Part shown: positions 47,715 through 61,608 of the stretch, one piece after another | How the letters are laid out: each line of letters opens with the position of its first letter | Position numbering within the stretch: position 1 is the stretch's first letter | DNA from: Rubrivivax sp. | GTDB lineage: Bacteria; Pseudomonadota; Gammaproteobacteria; Burkholderiales; Burkholderiaceae_C | Length of the DNA: 64,000 bases | Direction: 5' to 3' | NCBI GenBank assembly: GCA_020248915.1 | Contig: JADCGP010000017.1 | Span: 248,001 to 312,000 of the forward strand | Notes under the pieces: model-generated | The model's input: only the letters and a program-made list of their open reading frames with translations | Databases searched by the model: none | What the model was told of the DNA's origin: nothing | Position numbers and translations under genes: made by a program

Positions 47715-49169
47715 ATGACCACGATCCAGGCCCTGCCGGGCGATGGCGCCCGTGACCCGGGCGAAGCCTCTCCGTCTGCAGCGGCGGCCCGCGCCGGCCC
47801 GGCCACGCTGGTGCTGCGCCACGCCCGAGTGCTGGTCACGATGGACGCCGCGCGGCGCGAGATCGAGGACGGCGCACTGGCTGCGCGCGGTGGCGAGGTG
47901 GTCTGGGTCGGCCGCAGCGCCGACCTGCCCCCCGGCCTGCTGGGCGAGCACACGCAGTGCCTCGATGCGTCCGGGCGCGTGGTGCTGCCGGGCCTGGTCA
48001 ACACCCACCACCACTTCTACCAGACGCTGACGCGCGCGCTGCGCCCGGCGCAGGACGCCGAGCTGTTCGACTGGCTGCGGGCGCTGTATCCGGTCTGGGC
48101 CGGGCTGACGCCCGAGATGATGCACGCGAGCACCCAGCTGGCGGCCGCCGAGCTGCTGCTGTCGGGCTGCACGACCAGCAGCGATCACCACTACCTGTAC
48201 CCCGCCGGCACGCGGCTCGACGACAGCATCGAGGCCGCGGCCGCCGCCGGGCTGCGCTTCCACGCCGCGCGCGGCTCGATGAGCGTGGGCGCCAGCCAGG
48301 GCGGGCTGCCGCCGGACGAGGTGGTCGAGCGCGAGGACGACATCCTCGCAGACACCGAGCGCCTGATCGCGCGCTGGCACGAGCCGGGCCGGTTCGCGAT
48401 GACACGGCTGGTGGTCGCGCCATGCTCGCCGTTCTCGGTGGGCACGGGCCTGATGCGCGAGGCCGCCGCGCTCGCGCGCCGCCACGGCGTGCACCTGCAC
48501 ACCCATCTGGCCGAGAACGACAGCGACATCGCCTACACGCGCGAGCGCTTCGGCTGCACGCCCGCGGAGTACGCCGAGGATCTGGGCTGGCTCGGCCCCG
48601 ACGTCTGGCACGCGCACTGCGTCAAGCTCGACGCGGCAGGCATCGCCGCCTTCGCCCGCACCGGCACCGGTGTGGCGCACTGCCCGGGCTCGAACATGCG
48701 CCTCGGGTCTGGCATCGCCCCGGTGCGCGCGCTGCGCGACGCCGGCGTTCCGGTGGCGCTGGCGGTGGACGGCTCGGCCAGCAACGACAGCTCGCACCTG
48801 CTGGCCGAGGCGCGGCTGGCGCTGCTGCTGGCGCGCGTGGCCGGCGGAGCCACGGCGATGAGCGCCCGCGAGATGCTCGAGATCGCCACGCTCGGCGGTG
48901 CGCGCGTGCTCGGCCGTGACGACATCGGCGCGCTCGCGCCCGGGATGGCGGCCGACTTCGTGGCCGTCCGCCTGGACGACCCGGGCCTTGCCGGGACCGG
49001 CGACGACCCCGTGGCCGCGCTGCTGCTGTGCCAGGTGCCGCGGGCGGACCTGGCCGTCGTCGACGGCCGCGTCGTCGTGCGCGACGGCCAGCTGGCCACG
49101 CTCGACCTGCCGCGCCTGGTCGAGCGCCACAATGCCCTCTCCGCCAGGCTTCGCGAGCGCCGCCGATGA
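47715..49169 (+). CDS. 8-oxoguanine deaminase-like amidohydrolase
   Basis: 484-residue zinc amidohydrolase of the TrzN/SsnA/8-oxoguanine deaminase group. [20 protein letters not shown] near residue 93 has the HxH zinc ligands; [19 protein letters not shown] has the third His and the Glu; WHAHCVKLD and [16 protein letters not shown] complete the site. The cysteine in [15 protein letters not shown] is typical of 8-oxoguanine deaminases, which convert 8-oxoguanine to urate. ACGGAG precedes the ATG. Its neighbours (nucleobase deaminase, importer, ureD) fit purine use. Confidence 0.85.
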   Translation: MTTIQALPGDGARDPGEASPSAAAARAGPATLVLRHARVLVTMDAARREIEDGALAARGGEVVWVGRSADLPPGLLGEHTQCLDASGRVVLPGLVNTHHHFYQTLTRALRPAQDAELFDWLRALYPVWAGLTPEMMHASTQLAAAELLLSGCTTSSDHHYLYPAGTRLDDSIEAAAAAGLRFHAARGSMSVGASQGGLPPDEVVEREDDILADTERLIARWHEPGRFAMTRLVVAPCSPFSVGTGLMREAAALARRHGVHLHTHLAENDSDIAYTRERFGCTPAEYAEDLGWLGPDVWHAHCVKLDAAGIAAFARTGTGVAHCPGSNMRLGSGIAPVRALRDAGVPVALAVDGSASNDSSHLLAEARLALLLARVAGGATAMSAREMLEIATLGGARVLGRDDIGALAPGMAADFVAVRLDDPGLAGTGDDPVAALLLCQVPRADLAVVDGRVVVRDGQLATLDLPRLVERHNALSARLRERRR

Positions 49170-49573
49170 GCACCGTCCGCCCCCCGGTCGACCCCGAGGC
49201 CGATCCGCGCGTCAAGGCCGTCTTCGACGACATCCGCGTCACGCGCCGGACCGACTTCGTGAACAACTTCTGGCGCGCGCTCGCGTTCGACGCCGCACTG
49301 CTCGAGGCCACCTGGGCCGACGTCAAGCGCCTGATGGCCAGCCCCACGCAGATCGACCCGCTGGCCAAGGAGATGGTCTACATCGCCGTCTCGGTGGCCA
49401 ATGCCTGCGGCTACTGCGTGCATTCCCACACGGCCGCGGCGCGCGCGCGCGGCATGACCGACGCCCAGCACGCGGAGCTGATGGCGATCATCGCGCTGGC
49501 GGCACGCACGAACCACCTCGCCACCGCGCTCCAGGTGCCGACGGACGAGGCCTTCGACGCCGCCCGGCGCTGA
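49166..49573 (+). CDS. AhpD/carboxymuconolactone decarboxylase-like protein
   Basis: 135-residue protein of the CMD/AhpD superfamily. The motif [19 protein letters not shown] near residue 75 keeps the CxxC plus His of AhpD-type peroxidases, so a thiol redox or peroxide role is likely. Its ATG overlaps the end of the amidohydrolase gene (ATGA), so the two are coupled. Urate oxidation makes hydrogen peroxide, which could explain the pairing, but no urate oxidase is seen here. Confidence 0.88.
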   Translation: MSTVRPPVDPEADPRVKAVFDDIRVTRRTDFVNNFWRALAFDAALLEATWADVKRLMASPTQIDPLAKEMVYIAVSVANACGYCVHSHTAAARARGMTDAQHAELMAIIALAARTNHLATALQVPTDEAFDAARR

Positions 49574-49770
49574 GCGCCCCCCGGCTGCGGCGGCCTGCCC
49601 GGCCCCGCTGCGGAACGCCGGCACGCCGCCGCTTCAGGCCGGCTGCCGGCCGCCGAAAACCCGACACGCGCCGCGCGACTGCCGTCGGTCGCCGTCGCGC
49701 CGCGCCCACAGGCAGCCCGCGGGCCGGCAGGCCGCCACGTCCCCTGGTGCGTCGCATACCGCACCAACCG

Positions 49771-52344
<2,574 letters not shown>

Positions 52345-52415
52345 CGCAGAATCTGCGCCTTCGGCCGCCGGGCAGCGGCCATCGCGGCACCGGCCGCGCC
52401 ACACCGAGGAGAGCC

Positions 52416-54065
<1,650 letters not shown>

Positions 54066-54114
54066 CGGCGCGGCGCCGGCCGAAACGGCGGCGGCCCGGC
54101 CGCGCCGTCCGGCC

Positions 54115-55020
54115 TCAGCCGCGCGCCCACCATGGCCCGTCGAACTGCTCCTGCAGCCAGCCGACGAAGCCGCTCACCTTGGTGGGCACGAGGCGCGGCG
54201 AGGGGTATACGGCGTGCATCTCCTGCGTCGGCAGCGCCCAGTCCTCCAGCAGCGGCCGCACCACGCCGCGCTCGATCGACTCGTGCGCCACGTAGCGGGG
54301 CAGCACCGCCAGCCCCAGCCCCGCGCGCGTGGCCGCCAGCAGCGCCGACAGGTTGTTGCTGCGCAGCGGGCCGCGCACGTCGACGCTGACCGTGCGCCCC
54401 TGCGCACCCGTGAAATGCCAGCGGTCGTCGCCCTGCACCGTGCTGTAGATCAGCGCCCGGTGCTGCGCCAGGTCGGCCGGCCCGCGGGGCTCGCCATGCC
54501 CGGCCAGGTAGGCCGGCGCGGCCACCAGCACCCACGGATTCAGGCCGAGGTAGCGCGCCCCGAGCTGCGAGTCGGACAAGCGCCCCATCCGGATCGCGAC
54601 GTCGATGCCCTGCTCCACCAGATTGACGTAGCGGTCGTCGAAACCCAGGTCCACCGCCAGCCCCGGATGCTGCTGCATGAAGCGCAGCACCAGCGGCGTC
54701 AGCACGCGGCGCCCGAAGGCCACCGAGGTGCTGATGCGCAGCACGCCCTGGACGCGGCTGTGCATCAGCGTCGCCAGGCTGTCGGCCTCCTCGAGCTCGC
54801 GCGCGATCGTCTTGCACTTGTCGTAGTAGGCCGCCCCCAGCTCGGTCGGTGTGACGCCGCGCGTGCTGCGGTGGAACAGCCGCGCCTTCAGCCGCCGCTC
54901 CAGTGCGGCGATGTGCTTGGTGGCCGTGGGCTGGGTGATGCCGAGGCCGGCGCTCGCCTTGCTGAAGCTGCCGGTCTCGACGATGCGGATGAACAGGTGC
55001 ATGCCGGCCACGGTGTCCAT
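54115..55020 (-). CDS. LysR-family regulator
   Basis: 301-residue regulator. HTH at about 5-65: GMHLFIRIVETGSFSKASAG, GITQPTATKHIAALERRL and FHRSTRGVTPTELG; effector domain with GVLRISTSVAFGRRVLTPLV. It resembles the CrgA/DsdC-like LysR subgroup. It lies 36 bases after the triheme cytochrome gene on the same strand, so it may be the last gene of that cytochrome operon rather than divergent from a target. Confidence 0.94.
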   Translation of the reverse strand: MDTVAGMHLFIRIVETGSFSKASAGLGITQPTATKHIAALERRLKARLFHRSTRGVTPTELGAAYYDKCKTIARELEEADSLATLMHSRVQGVLRISTSVAFGRRVLTPLVLRFMQQHPGLAVDLGFDDRYVNLVEQGIDVAIRMGRLSDSQLGARYLGLNPWVLVAAPAYLAGHGEPRGPADLAQHRALIYSTVQGDDRWHFTGAQGRTVSVDVRGPLRSNNLSALLAATRAGLGLAVLPRYVAHESIERGVVRPLLEDWALPTQEMHAVYPSPRLVPTKVSGFVGWLQEQFDGPWWARG

Positions 55021-55055
55021 CGGGCTCTCCTCGTTGCAGCAGGGTTCGACGCGGC

Positions 55056-56363
55056 TCAGTCGAGCGCCCGGCCGCGCCAGCGTGCCACCTCGGGCGCACT
55101 CACCGGTGCCGCGTCCGCGCCCCAGGCCTGGCGCAGGAAGGTCGCGACGGCCGCGATCTCCTCGTCACTCAGCACGTGGGCGAAGGGCGGCATGCCCCAG
55201 GGCCGCGGCTCGCGCGCGCTGGCGATGCCGAAGCCGCCGTGGGCGATGCTGCGCACCAGGTTGGCCGGCGGGTCTAGCGTGACCGCGCGCTGCCCCGCCA
55301 GCGCCGGGATCACGAGGCGGCCGTCGGGCGTGGCGCCGCCTTCGCCTGTGCTGCCGTGGCAGGCGGCGCAGTGGTCGGCATAGACGCGCGCGCCGCGGGC
55401 GGCATGCTCGCGGGCGGGTTCGTCGCGCTCGATGGGCCGGCGCGGCGGCGCGGCCTCGTGCGGCAGCGACTGCAGGTAGACCGCCATCGCCCGCAAGTCT
55501 GCGTCGCTCAGGTGGGACGTGCTGCCGCGCACCACCTCGGCCATCGGCCCGGTGGCGCGGCCGCGCGGCGCGGCGCCGTAGCGCAGCAGCGCCATCACCT
55601 CCTCGAGCGGCCAGTCGTGCACGCCGGCCTGGTCGGCGCGGGCGAGCGAAGGCGCGTAGTCCTCGCCGGTGGGCAGGAAGCCGCCGGCGAAGTCGTCGCC
55701 CGCCGCGCCGAGCAGGTTGCGCCCGCCGTGACAGGCGGCGCAGTGGCCGGCACCGTTGACGAGGTAGGCGCCGCGGTTCCATTCGGCGCTGCGGCCCGGG
55801 TCGTCCTGCCAGACGCCCGGGCGGAAGAAGAACACCCGCCATGCGGCCAGTGCGAGCTGCGTGCCGTACACCCCCCGCAGCTCGTGCGGCCGTGCGGGCA
55901 CGCTGGCGGGTGGCAGCGTGCGCAGCCAGGCGAACAGCGCGTCGCTGTCGGCACGCGTCATGCGCGTGGTCTCGGTGTACGGGAAGGCCGGCACGAGGCG
56001 CCGACCGTCACGGCCGCGACCGAGGTGCAGCGCACGCCAGAAGTCGTCGGCGCTCCACGAGCCGAGGCCGGTGGCAGGGTCGGGCGTCAGGTTGCCGGCA
56101 AACACGACGCCGAAGGGCGTGGCCAGCGCGCGGCCGCCAGCCAGCGGCGCACCGCCACGCGCGGTGTGGCAACCCGCGCAGTTGGCCACGCGGGCCAGGT
56201 AGGCACCGCGGGCGACGAGTTCCGCCTCGGCCACGGCCGCAGGGGCCGCAGGCGCGGCATCGCCGGCCGGCAGGCGGTCGAGCCAGAACACGGCACCGAC
56301 GAGCGCACCGATGGTGATCAGCCACGTCGCGCCCGCACGGACGAAGCGGCGGCGCCTCATCAT
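55056..56363 (-). CDS. Membrane-anchored triheme cytochrome c (AdhB-like)
   Basis: 435 residues. An N-terminal membrane anchor or signal (about 10-30) is followed by three cytochrome c domains with heme motifs CAGCH near 62, CAACH near 210 and CAACH near 343; LTPDPATGLGSWSADDFWRAL and GMPPFAHVLSDEEIAAVATF are typical of alcohol/aldehyde dehydrogenase cytochrome subunits. Such subunits carry electrons from a periplasmic molybdo- or quinoprotein to the respiratory chain. No dehydrogenase is adjacent. It overlaps the diheme gene stop by four bases. Confidence 0.92.
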   Translation of the reverse strand: MMRRRRFVRAGATWLITIGALVGAVFWLDRLPAGDAAPAAPAAVAEAELVARGAYLARVANCAGCHTARGGAPLAGGRALATPFGVVFAGNLTPDPATGLGSWSADDFWRALHLGRGRDGRRLVPAFPYTETTRMTRADSDALFAWLRTLPPASVPARPHELRGVYGTQLALAAWRVFFFRPGVWQDDPGRSAEWNRGAYLVNGAGHCAACHGGRNLLGAAGDDFAGGFLPTGEDYAPSLARADQAGVHDWPLEEVMALLRYGAAPRGRATGPMAEVVRGSTSHLSDADLRAMAVYLQSLPHEAAPPRRPIERDEPAREHAARGARVYADHCAACHGSTGEGGATPDGRLVIPALAGQRAVTLDPPANLVRSIAHGGFGIASAREPRPWGMPPFAHVLSDEEIAAVATFLRQAWGADAAPVSAPEVARWRGRALD

Positions 56364-57127
56364 CGCCCCTGCTCGGCCGCACCACAGCGCAGCGGCGCGC
56401 GGAAAGCCGCCGTCGGCGCCTCGATGCGCACCGGCTGCGGCACCGGCTGCGCGGCCAGCCAGGCGCTGACCGCGGCCACGTCGCCGGGGCCGAGCCGGCG
56501 CACGATCTCGGCCATGCAGTCCGGCGCGTGGGCGCGCCGCTGCCCGGCCCGCCAGGCCCCGAGCTGCGCCGCGACATAGTCGCGCGGCAGGCCCAGCAGC
56601 CCGGGCGTGGCCGGCAGCATGCCGGTCAGCGCAGCGCCATGGCAGGCCGCGCAGGCGGGCAGCTGGCGGGTCGCCTCGCCCTCGAGGGCCAGTCGCCGGC
56701 CGCGCTCGAGCAGCGCAGGCGGCACGTCGACGCGCGGCGGTGGCGGGTAGGGCAGTTCGAGCGCCGCGAAGTGGCCCGCGATCTCGCGCAGGTAGGCATC
56801 GGGCAGCGGCTCGAGCAGCGCCACCATCGGGCCGTAGTGCCGGCGCCCGTCGCGGAAATTCAGCAGCTGGTGGAACAGGTACTGCGCCGGCTTGCCGGCG
56901 ATGCGCGGGTGGTAGCCGTCGGGCGCCGCACGGCCCTCACGGCCATGGCAGGTGGTGCACGCGGCAAGGCGCGCTTCCAGGCTGTCGTCCACGGGGGCGG
57001 GCGCGGCGTGCCCGCCGTGCGCGACCACGAGCGCGGCCGCCAGCAGCAGAACGCGCCAGGCCGGGGCACGCGGCAGGCGCGGGCGCGGGCGCGGGCGCGG
57101 GAGGAAGGAGTGCAGACCGGGCGTCAC
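56360..57127 (-). CDS. Diheme cytochrome c (c4-like)
   Basis: 255-residue exported protein with an Arg/Pro-rich N-terminus, a signal peptide ending near residue 42, and two heme motifs, CTTCH near 58 and CAACH near 160. HPRIAGKPAQYLFHQLLNFRDG and GLPRDYVAAQLGAWRAGQRR are typical of cytochrome c4/c553-like domains. The Arg-rich repeat at the N-terminus (RPRPRPRLPR) suggests the start might be later. First gene of the cytochrome pair; divergent from gcl. Confidence 0.9.
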   Translation of the reverse strand: MTPGLHSFLPRPRPRPRLPRAPAWRVLLLAAALVVAHGGHAAPAPVDDSLEARLAACTTCHGREGRAAPDGYHPRIAGKPAQYLFHQLLNFRDGRRHYGPMVALLEPLPDAYLREIAGHFAALELPYPPPPRVDVPPALLERGRRLALEGEATRQLPACAACHGAALTGMLPATPGLLGLPRDYVAAQLGAWRAGQRRAHAPDCMAEIVRRLGPGDVAAVSAWLAAQPVPQPVRIEAPTAAFRAPLRCGAAEQGR

Positions 57128-57132
57128 TCCGC

Positions 57133-57149
57133 CATTCCACCACGGAATG
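57133..57149. promoter_or_regulatory. Palindromic operator candidate between cytochrome and gcl genes
   Basis: CATTCC-ACCAC-GGAATG is a perfect inverted repeat with 6-base arms in the 110-base gap between the diheme cytochrome gene start (57127) and gcl (57238). It is placed to control both divergent units. The regulator is unknown; the LysR protein at 54115-55020 is the only one near. Confidence 0.5.
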
Positions 57150-57237
57150 ACTCATATCCACCGGCTGCCGTTCACACGGCGCCCCGCGGCCGCGAGCATT
57201 TGCGCCTGTCGATTCACACCTTTGCGAGGAGCGCGCG

Positions 57238-59028
57238 ATGGCAAGGATGAAGGCCGCGATGGCTGCGGTGCTGGTGATGGAGAAGGAAGGCGTCACGCAG
57301 GCCTTCGGCGTGCCCGGCGCGGCGATCAACCCGCTGTACGCCGCGCTGCGCGAGCGCCAGGGCATCGCCCACATCCTCGCCCGCCACGTCGAGGCCGCGA
57401 GCCACATGGCCGAGGGCTACACGCGCGCCCGGGCCGGCAATATCGGCGTGTGCATCGGCACCAGCGGCCCGGCCGGCACCGACATGATCACCGGCCTGTA
57501 CTCGGCCCAGGCCGACTCGATCCCGATCCTGTGCATCACCGGCCAGGCGCCGCGCGCCCGCATGCACAAGGAAGACTTCCAGGCGGTCGACATCCAGGCC
57601 ATCGCCAAGCCGGTGACCAAGTGGGCGACCACCGTGCTGGAGCCGGCGCAGGTGCCGCGCGCCTTCCAGCAGGCCTTCCACCTGATGCGCAGCGGCCGTC
57701 CGGGGCCGGTGCTGATCGACCTGCCGTTCGACGTGCAGATGGCCGAGATCGAGTTCGACATCGACACCTACGAGCCGCTGCCGGTGTACAAGCCTGCGGC
57801 CACGCGCAGGCAGATCGAGAAGGCGCTCGACATGATGGCCGCCGCGAGCAAGCCTCTGATCGTGGCCGGCGGCGGCATCATCAACGCCGACGCGGCCGAC
57901 CTGCTCGTCGAGTTCGCCGAGCTCACCGGCGTGCCGGTGATCCCGACGCTGATGGGCTGGGGCGCGATCCCCGACGACCACCCGCTGATGGCCGGCATGT
58001 GCGGCCTGCAGACCAGCCACCGCTACGGCAACGCGACGATGCTGGCCAGCGACTTCGTGCTCGGCATCGGCAACCGCTGGGCCAACCGCCACACCGGCAG
58101 CGTCGAAACGTACACCAAGGGCCGCACCTTCGTGCACGTCGACATCGAGCCGACGCAGATCGGGCGCGTCTTCAGCCCCGACTTCGGCATCGTCAGCGAC
58201 GCCCGGGCGGCGCTCGAGCTCTTCGTGCAGGTGGCGCGCGAGCGCAAGGCCGCAGGCCGCCTGCCCGACCGCAGCGACTGGGCCTTCCGCTGCGCCGAGC
58301 GCAAGCGGCTGATGCTGCGCAAGACGCACTTCGAGCAGATCCCGATCAAGCCGCAGCGCGTCTACGAGGAGATGAACAAGGCCTTCGGCCGTGACACGGT
58401 CTACGTGACGACGATCGGCCTGTCACAGATCGCGGGCGCGCAGTTCCTGCATGTCTACAAGCCGCGCCAGTGGATCAACTGCGGCCAGGCCGGCCCGCTC
58501 GGCTGGACGCTGCCGGCCGCGCTGGGCGTGGCCGCGGCCGACCCGACGCAGACCGTGGTGGGCCTGGCCGGCGACTACGACTTCCAGTTCCTGATCGAGG
58601 AGCTGGCGGTGGGCGCGCAGTTCCAGCTGCCGATCGTCGTGGTGCTGGTCAACAACAGCTACCTCGGCCTGATCCGGCAGAGCCAGCGCGGCTTCGAGAT
58701 GGACTACTGCGTGCAGCTGGCCTTCGACAACATCAACGTCGACGACCCGGCGCTGAAGGGCTACGGCATGGACCACGCCAAGGTCGTCGAGGGCATGGGC
58801 TGCAAGGCGCTGCGCGTGACCGACCCCGAGCAACTCGAGTCCTCGCTGCGCCAGGCGCAGGCCATGGCGCGCGAGCACCGCGTGCCGGTCGTGGTGGAAT
58901 GCATCCTCGAGAAGGTGACCAACATCGCGATGGGCACCGAGATCGACAAGGTCAACGAGTTCGAGGAGATCGACTGCCGTCACCCCGAGGGTCGCCAGGG
59001 CCTCGAGCTCGCCGGGCTTCTGGACTGA
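57238..59028 (+). CDS. gcl: Glyoxylate carboligase
   Basis: 596-residue ThDP enzyme that joins two glyoxylate molecules to tartronate semialdehyde and CO2. The start [14 protein letters not shown] is family-specific, and at the position where most ThDP enzymes have a catalytic Glu it has Val ([18 protein letters not shown] near residue 51), as in known Gcl. The ThDP site is [18 protein letters not shown] with [19 protein letters not shown] lies close to the ATG. First gene of gcl-hyi-glxR, usual for allantoin, glycolate or purine breakdown. Confidence 0.97.
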   Translation: MARMKAAMAAVLVMEKEGVTQAFGVPGAAINPLYAALRERQGIAHILARHVEAASHMAEGYTRARAGNIGVCIGTSGPAGTDMITGLYSAQADSIPILCITGQAPRARMHKEDFQAVDIQAIAKPVTKWATTVLEPAQVPRAFQQAFHLMRSGRPGPVLIDLPFDVQMAEIEFDIDTYEPLPVYKPAATRRQIEKALDMMAAASKPLIVAGGGIINADAADLLVEFAELTGVPVIPTLMGWGAIPDDHPLMAGMCGLQTSHRYGNATMLASDFVLGIGNRWANRHTGSVETYTKGRTFVHVDIEPTQIGRVFSPDFGIVSDARAALELFVQVARERKAAGRLPDRSDWAFRCAERKRLMLRKTHFEQIPIKPQRVYEEMNKAFGRDTVYVTTIGLSQIAGAQFLHVYKPRQWINCGQAGPLGWTLPAALGVAAADPTQTVVGLAGDYDFQFLIEELAVGAQFQLPIVVVLVNNSYLGLIRQSQRGFEMDYCVQLAFDNINVDDPALKGYGMDHAKVVEGMGCKALRVTDPEQLESSLRQAQAMAREHRVPVVVECILEKVTNIAMGTEIDKVNEFEEIDCRHPEGRQGLELAGLLD

Positions 59029-59084
59029 CCGCGCGGCCCGCCCTGACCCCCGCAAGACCTCGACAACGACAACGGAGACACCGC

Positions 59085-59882
59085 ATGCCCCGCTTCGCCG
59101 CCAACCTCTCGATGCTCTTCACCGAGGTTCCCTTCCTCGAGCGCTTCGAGCGCGCCGCGCGGGCGGGCTTCCTCAGCGTCGAGGTGCAGTTCCCCTACGA
59201 GGCGCCGGCCGCCGTGGTGCGCGACCGGCTGGTCTCGAACCGGCTGCGCATGGTGCTGCACAACCTGCCGGCCGGCGACTGGGCCGCCGGCGACCGCGGG
59301 ATCGCGTGCGACCCGGCGCGGGTGGAGGAGTTCCGGGCCGGCGTGGCCAAGGCCATCGAGTACGCGACGGTGCTCGGCGTGCCGCAGCTCAACTGCCTGG
59401 CCGGCAAGGCGCCGGCCAGGTTGGACGAGGCGACGCTGCGCGCCACCTTCGTGTCCAACCTGCGTTTCGCCGCGGCGGCGCTGAGGGCATCGGGCCTGAA
59501 GCTGCTGATCGAGCCGATCAACAACTACGACATCCCGGGTTTCTGGCTCAACAACACGGCCAAGGCCATCTCGGTGCTCGACGAGCTCGGCGCCGACAAC
59601 GCCTTCGTGCAGTACGACATCTACCACGCCCAGCGCTACGAGGGCGAGCTGGCGGCGACGCTCGCGAAGCACCTGCCCCGCATCGGCCACGTCCAGGTGG
59701 CCGACAACCCGGGCCGCAACGAGCCCGGAACCGGCGAGATCAACTACGCGTTCCTGTTCGCGCACCTGCAGCGCATCGGCTACGAAGGCTTCATCGGCGC
59801 GGAATACAAGCCCGCCGGCCGCACCGAGGACGGCCTCGGCTGGCTGGAGCAGGCGCGCCGGCAGATGGGCCGCGCTGACTGA
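59085..59882 (+). CDS. hyi: Hydroxypyruvate isomerase
   Basis: 265-residue TIM-barrel isomerase interconverting hydroxypyruvate and tartronate semialdehyde. PRFAANLSMLFTEVPFLERF at the start, LIEPINNYDIPGFWLNN near residue 143 (catalytic Glu), QYDIYHAQRYEGEL and GHVQVADNPGRNEPGTGEIN are highly typical of Hyi/OtnI. CGGAGA precedes the ATG; 56 bases separate it from gcl. Confidence 0.96.
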   Translation: MPRFAANLSMLFTEVPFLERFERAARAGFLSVEVQFPYEAPAAVVRDRLVSNRLRMVLHNLPAGDWAAGDRGIACDPARVEEFRAGVAKAIEYATVLGVPQLNCLAGKAPARLDEATLRATFVSNLRFAAAALRASGLKLLIEPINNYDIPGFWLNNTAKAISVLDELGADNAFVQYDIYHAQRYEGELAATLAKHLPRIGHVQVADNPGRNEPGTGEINYAFLFAHLQRIGYEGFIGAEYKPAGRTEDGLGWLEQARRQMGRAD

Positions 59883-59911
59883 ACACGACGCGACGGAAAG
59901 AGGAGAGGACG

Positions 59912-60805
59912 ATGAGACTCGGCTGGATCGGACTGGGCATCATGGGCACGCCGATGGCGGGGCATCTGCGCGCGGCCGGACACGACCTGTTCGTGGCCAC
60001 CCGCAGCAAGGTGCCGCCGGCGCTGCTGGAGGCGGGCGCCGTGGCCTGCGCCGACGGCGCCGAGGTCGCGCGCCGTGCCGACGTGATCTTCACGATGGTG
60101 CCGGACACGCCCGACGTCGAGAAGGTGCTGTTCGGGGCCGGTGGCGTGGCCGAGGGCCTGGCCGACGGCGGGGCCGGGAAGGCCGTGGTCGATATGAGCA
60201 GCATCGCGCCGCTGCCGACGCAGGACTTCGCGCGCCGCATCGCCGCGCTGGGGTGCGACTACGTCGACGCGCCGGTCTCGGGCGGCGAGGTGGGCGCCAA
60301 GGCGGCCAGCCTGACGATCATGGCCGGCGGCAGCGAGGCGGCCTTCGTGCGCGTGCAACCGCTGTTCGCGCTGATGGGCAGGAACATCACCCACGTCGGC
60401 GCCGTGGGGGCCGGACAGATCACCAAGGTGGCCAACCAGATGATCGTGGCGCTGAACATCGCCGCGGTGGCCGAGGCGCTGGTGTTCGCCAGCAAGGCGG
60501 GCGCCGACCCGGCCAAGGTGCGCCAGGCGCTGATGGGCGGCTTCGCGTCGAGCCGCATCCTCGAGGTGCATGGCGAGCGCATGATCAAGCGCACCTTCAA
60601 CCCGGGCTTCCGGATCGAGCTGCACCAGAAGGACCTGAACCTGGCGCTGCAGGGCGCGCGCGCGCTCGGCGTGGCGCTGCCGCAGACGGCCGGTGCCGCC
60701 CAGCTGATGCAGGTGTGCGCGGCCCATGGGCTCGCGGCCCAGGACCACTCGGCGCTGGTGCGCGCGCTCGAACTGATGGGCGGCCACGAGGTGGCTTCGG
60801 CCTGA
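59912..60805 (+). CDS. glxR: Tartronate semialdehyde reductase
   Basis: 297-residue beta-hydroxyacid dehydrogenase that reduces tartronate semialdehyde to D-glycerate. The NAD(P) site is LGWIGLGIMGTPMAGHLRAA at the start; DAPVSGGEVGAKAASLTIM near residue 117 is the substrate motif; KVANQMIVALNIAAVAEAL holds the catalytic Lys near 170. It ends the gcl operon; no glycerate kinase follows in this window. Confidence 0.95.
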   Translation: MRLGWIGLGIMGTPMAGHLRAAGHDLFVATRSKVPPALLEAGAVACADGAEVARRADVIFTMVPDTPDVEKVLFGAGGVAEGLADGGAGKAVVDMSSIAPLPTQDFARRIAALGCDYVDAPVSGGEVGAKAASLTIMAGGSEAAFVRVQPLFALMGRNITHVGAVGAGQITKVANQMIVALNIAAVAEALVFASKAGADPAKVRQALMGGFASSRILEVHGERMIKRTFNPGFRIELHQKDLNLALQGARALGVALPQTAGAAQLMQVCAAHGLAAQDHSALVRALELMGGHEVASA

Positions 60806-60900
60806 GCGCGGCCTGACTGCGGCGCCGTGTGCACCCGGGCTGCCGGGCCACGACGGGGCCACCGTCGCACCGACCGCGCGGCCCGCCGCGCGGGCATCGA

Positions 60901-60906
60901 TATAGT
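60901..60906 (+). promoter_or_regulatory. Possible -10 box for the hpa genes
   Basis: TATAGT ends 9 bases before the hpaG1 ATG. No good -35 box is visible 16-18 bases upstream. Like the TACAGT before cysI, it would give an almost leaderless transcript. Weak pattern-based call. Confidence 0.25.
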
Positions 60907-60915
60907 GGCCGGCTG

Positions 60916-61608
60916 ATGCAGCCGTTGCCCGACGTCGGCTTCGACGCCCTGCCCCACCTGCCCGCGGCGCCCTGGCGGTGCAGCGGCACGGTGCTGGTGG
61001 CCGTGCTCAACGATGCCGCCACGCTGGACGCCCTCGGGCGCGCCGCCCACGCACCGCCCTACCAGCGGCCGCCGCAGGCACCGGTGCTCGCGGTCAAGCC
61101 GCGCCACACCTGGGCTGCTGCCGACGCGCCCTTCACTCTGCCGGCAGGTGCGGCCGAAGTCATCGTCGGCCCCAGCCTGGCCTGCATCATCGGCCGGCGC
61201 ATCGGCCCCGGAACCCGCGCTACGGACGCGCGGCGGGCCGTGGCCGCGTGGGGCCTGGCCGTCGACCTGACCCTGCCCACCGGCGGCTGGTACCGACCGG
61301 CCGTGCGGGCGCGTGCCGCGGTCGGGTCGCTGCGGCTCGGGGTGCCGGTGGCCGCGCTGCCGGAGCCGGTTGCCGCCTTCGAGGTCCGCGTCGACGGCGG
61401 GCCGCCCTGGCACGGCGACATGGCCCGCTTCGTGCGTGGCCCGGGCGCGCTGCTGGCCGACATTGCCGCGTTCACGACGCTGCAGCCGGGCGACGTCGTG
61501 CTCGTCGGCGTGCCCGAGGGCGCACCTTCGGCCCGGGCCGGCCAGCGCGTGCGCGTCGATGCCCCGGGCCTCGGCAGCCTCGCGTTCGCCATCGAGGGTG
61601 TCCGATGA
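60916..61608 (+). CDS. hpaG1: Homoprotocatechuate pathway isomerase/decarboxylase, HpaG1 half
   Basis: 230-residue FAH-fold protein corresponding to the N-terminal half of the E. coli bifunctional HpaG, which handles 5-carboxymethyl-2-oxo-hept-3-ene-1,7-dioate in homoprotocatechuate degradation. GTVLVAVLNDAATLDAL and the motif APPYQRPPQAPVLAVKPRHTW (in parts, near residues 50-70) are typical of HpaG1. The acidic metal-ligand motif seen in HpaG2 (YECELAVVIG) is replaced by VGPSLACIIG. It overlaps hpaG2 by four bases. Confidence 0.88.
   Translation: MQPLPDVGFDALPHLPAAPWRCSGTVLVAVLNDAATLDALGRAAHAPPYQRPPQAPVLAVKPRHTWAAADAPFTLPAGAAEVIVGPSLACIIGRRIGPGTRATDARRAVAAWGLAVDLTLPTGGWYRPAVRARAAVGSLRLGVPVAALPEPVAAFEVRVDGGPPWHGDMARFVRGPGALLADIAAFTTLQPGDVVLVGVPEGAPSARAGQRVRVDAPGLGSLAFAIEGVR

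Noticed and set aside
45558..49130. 1190-codon minus-strand open frame
   Set aside because: It spans several real genes on both strands in a frame without motifs; the real ABC and amidohydrolase genes explain the region.
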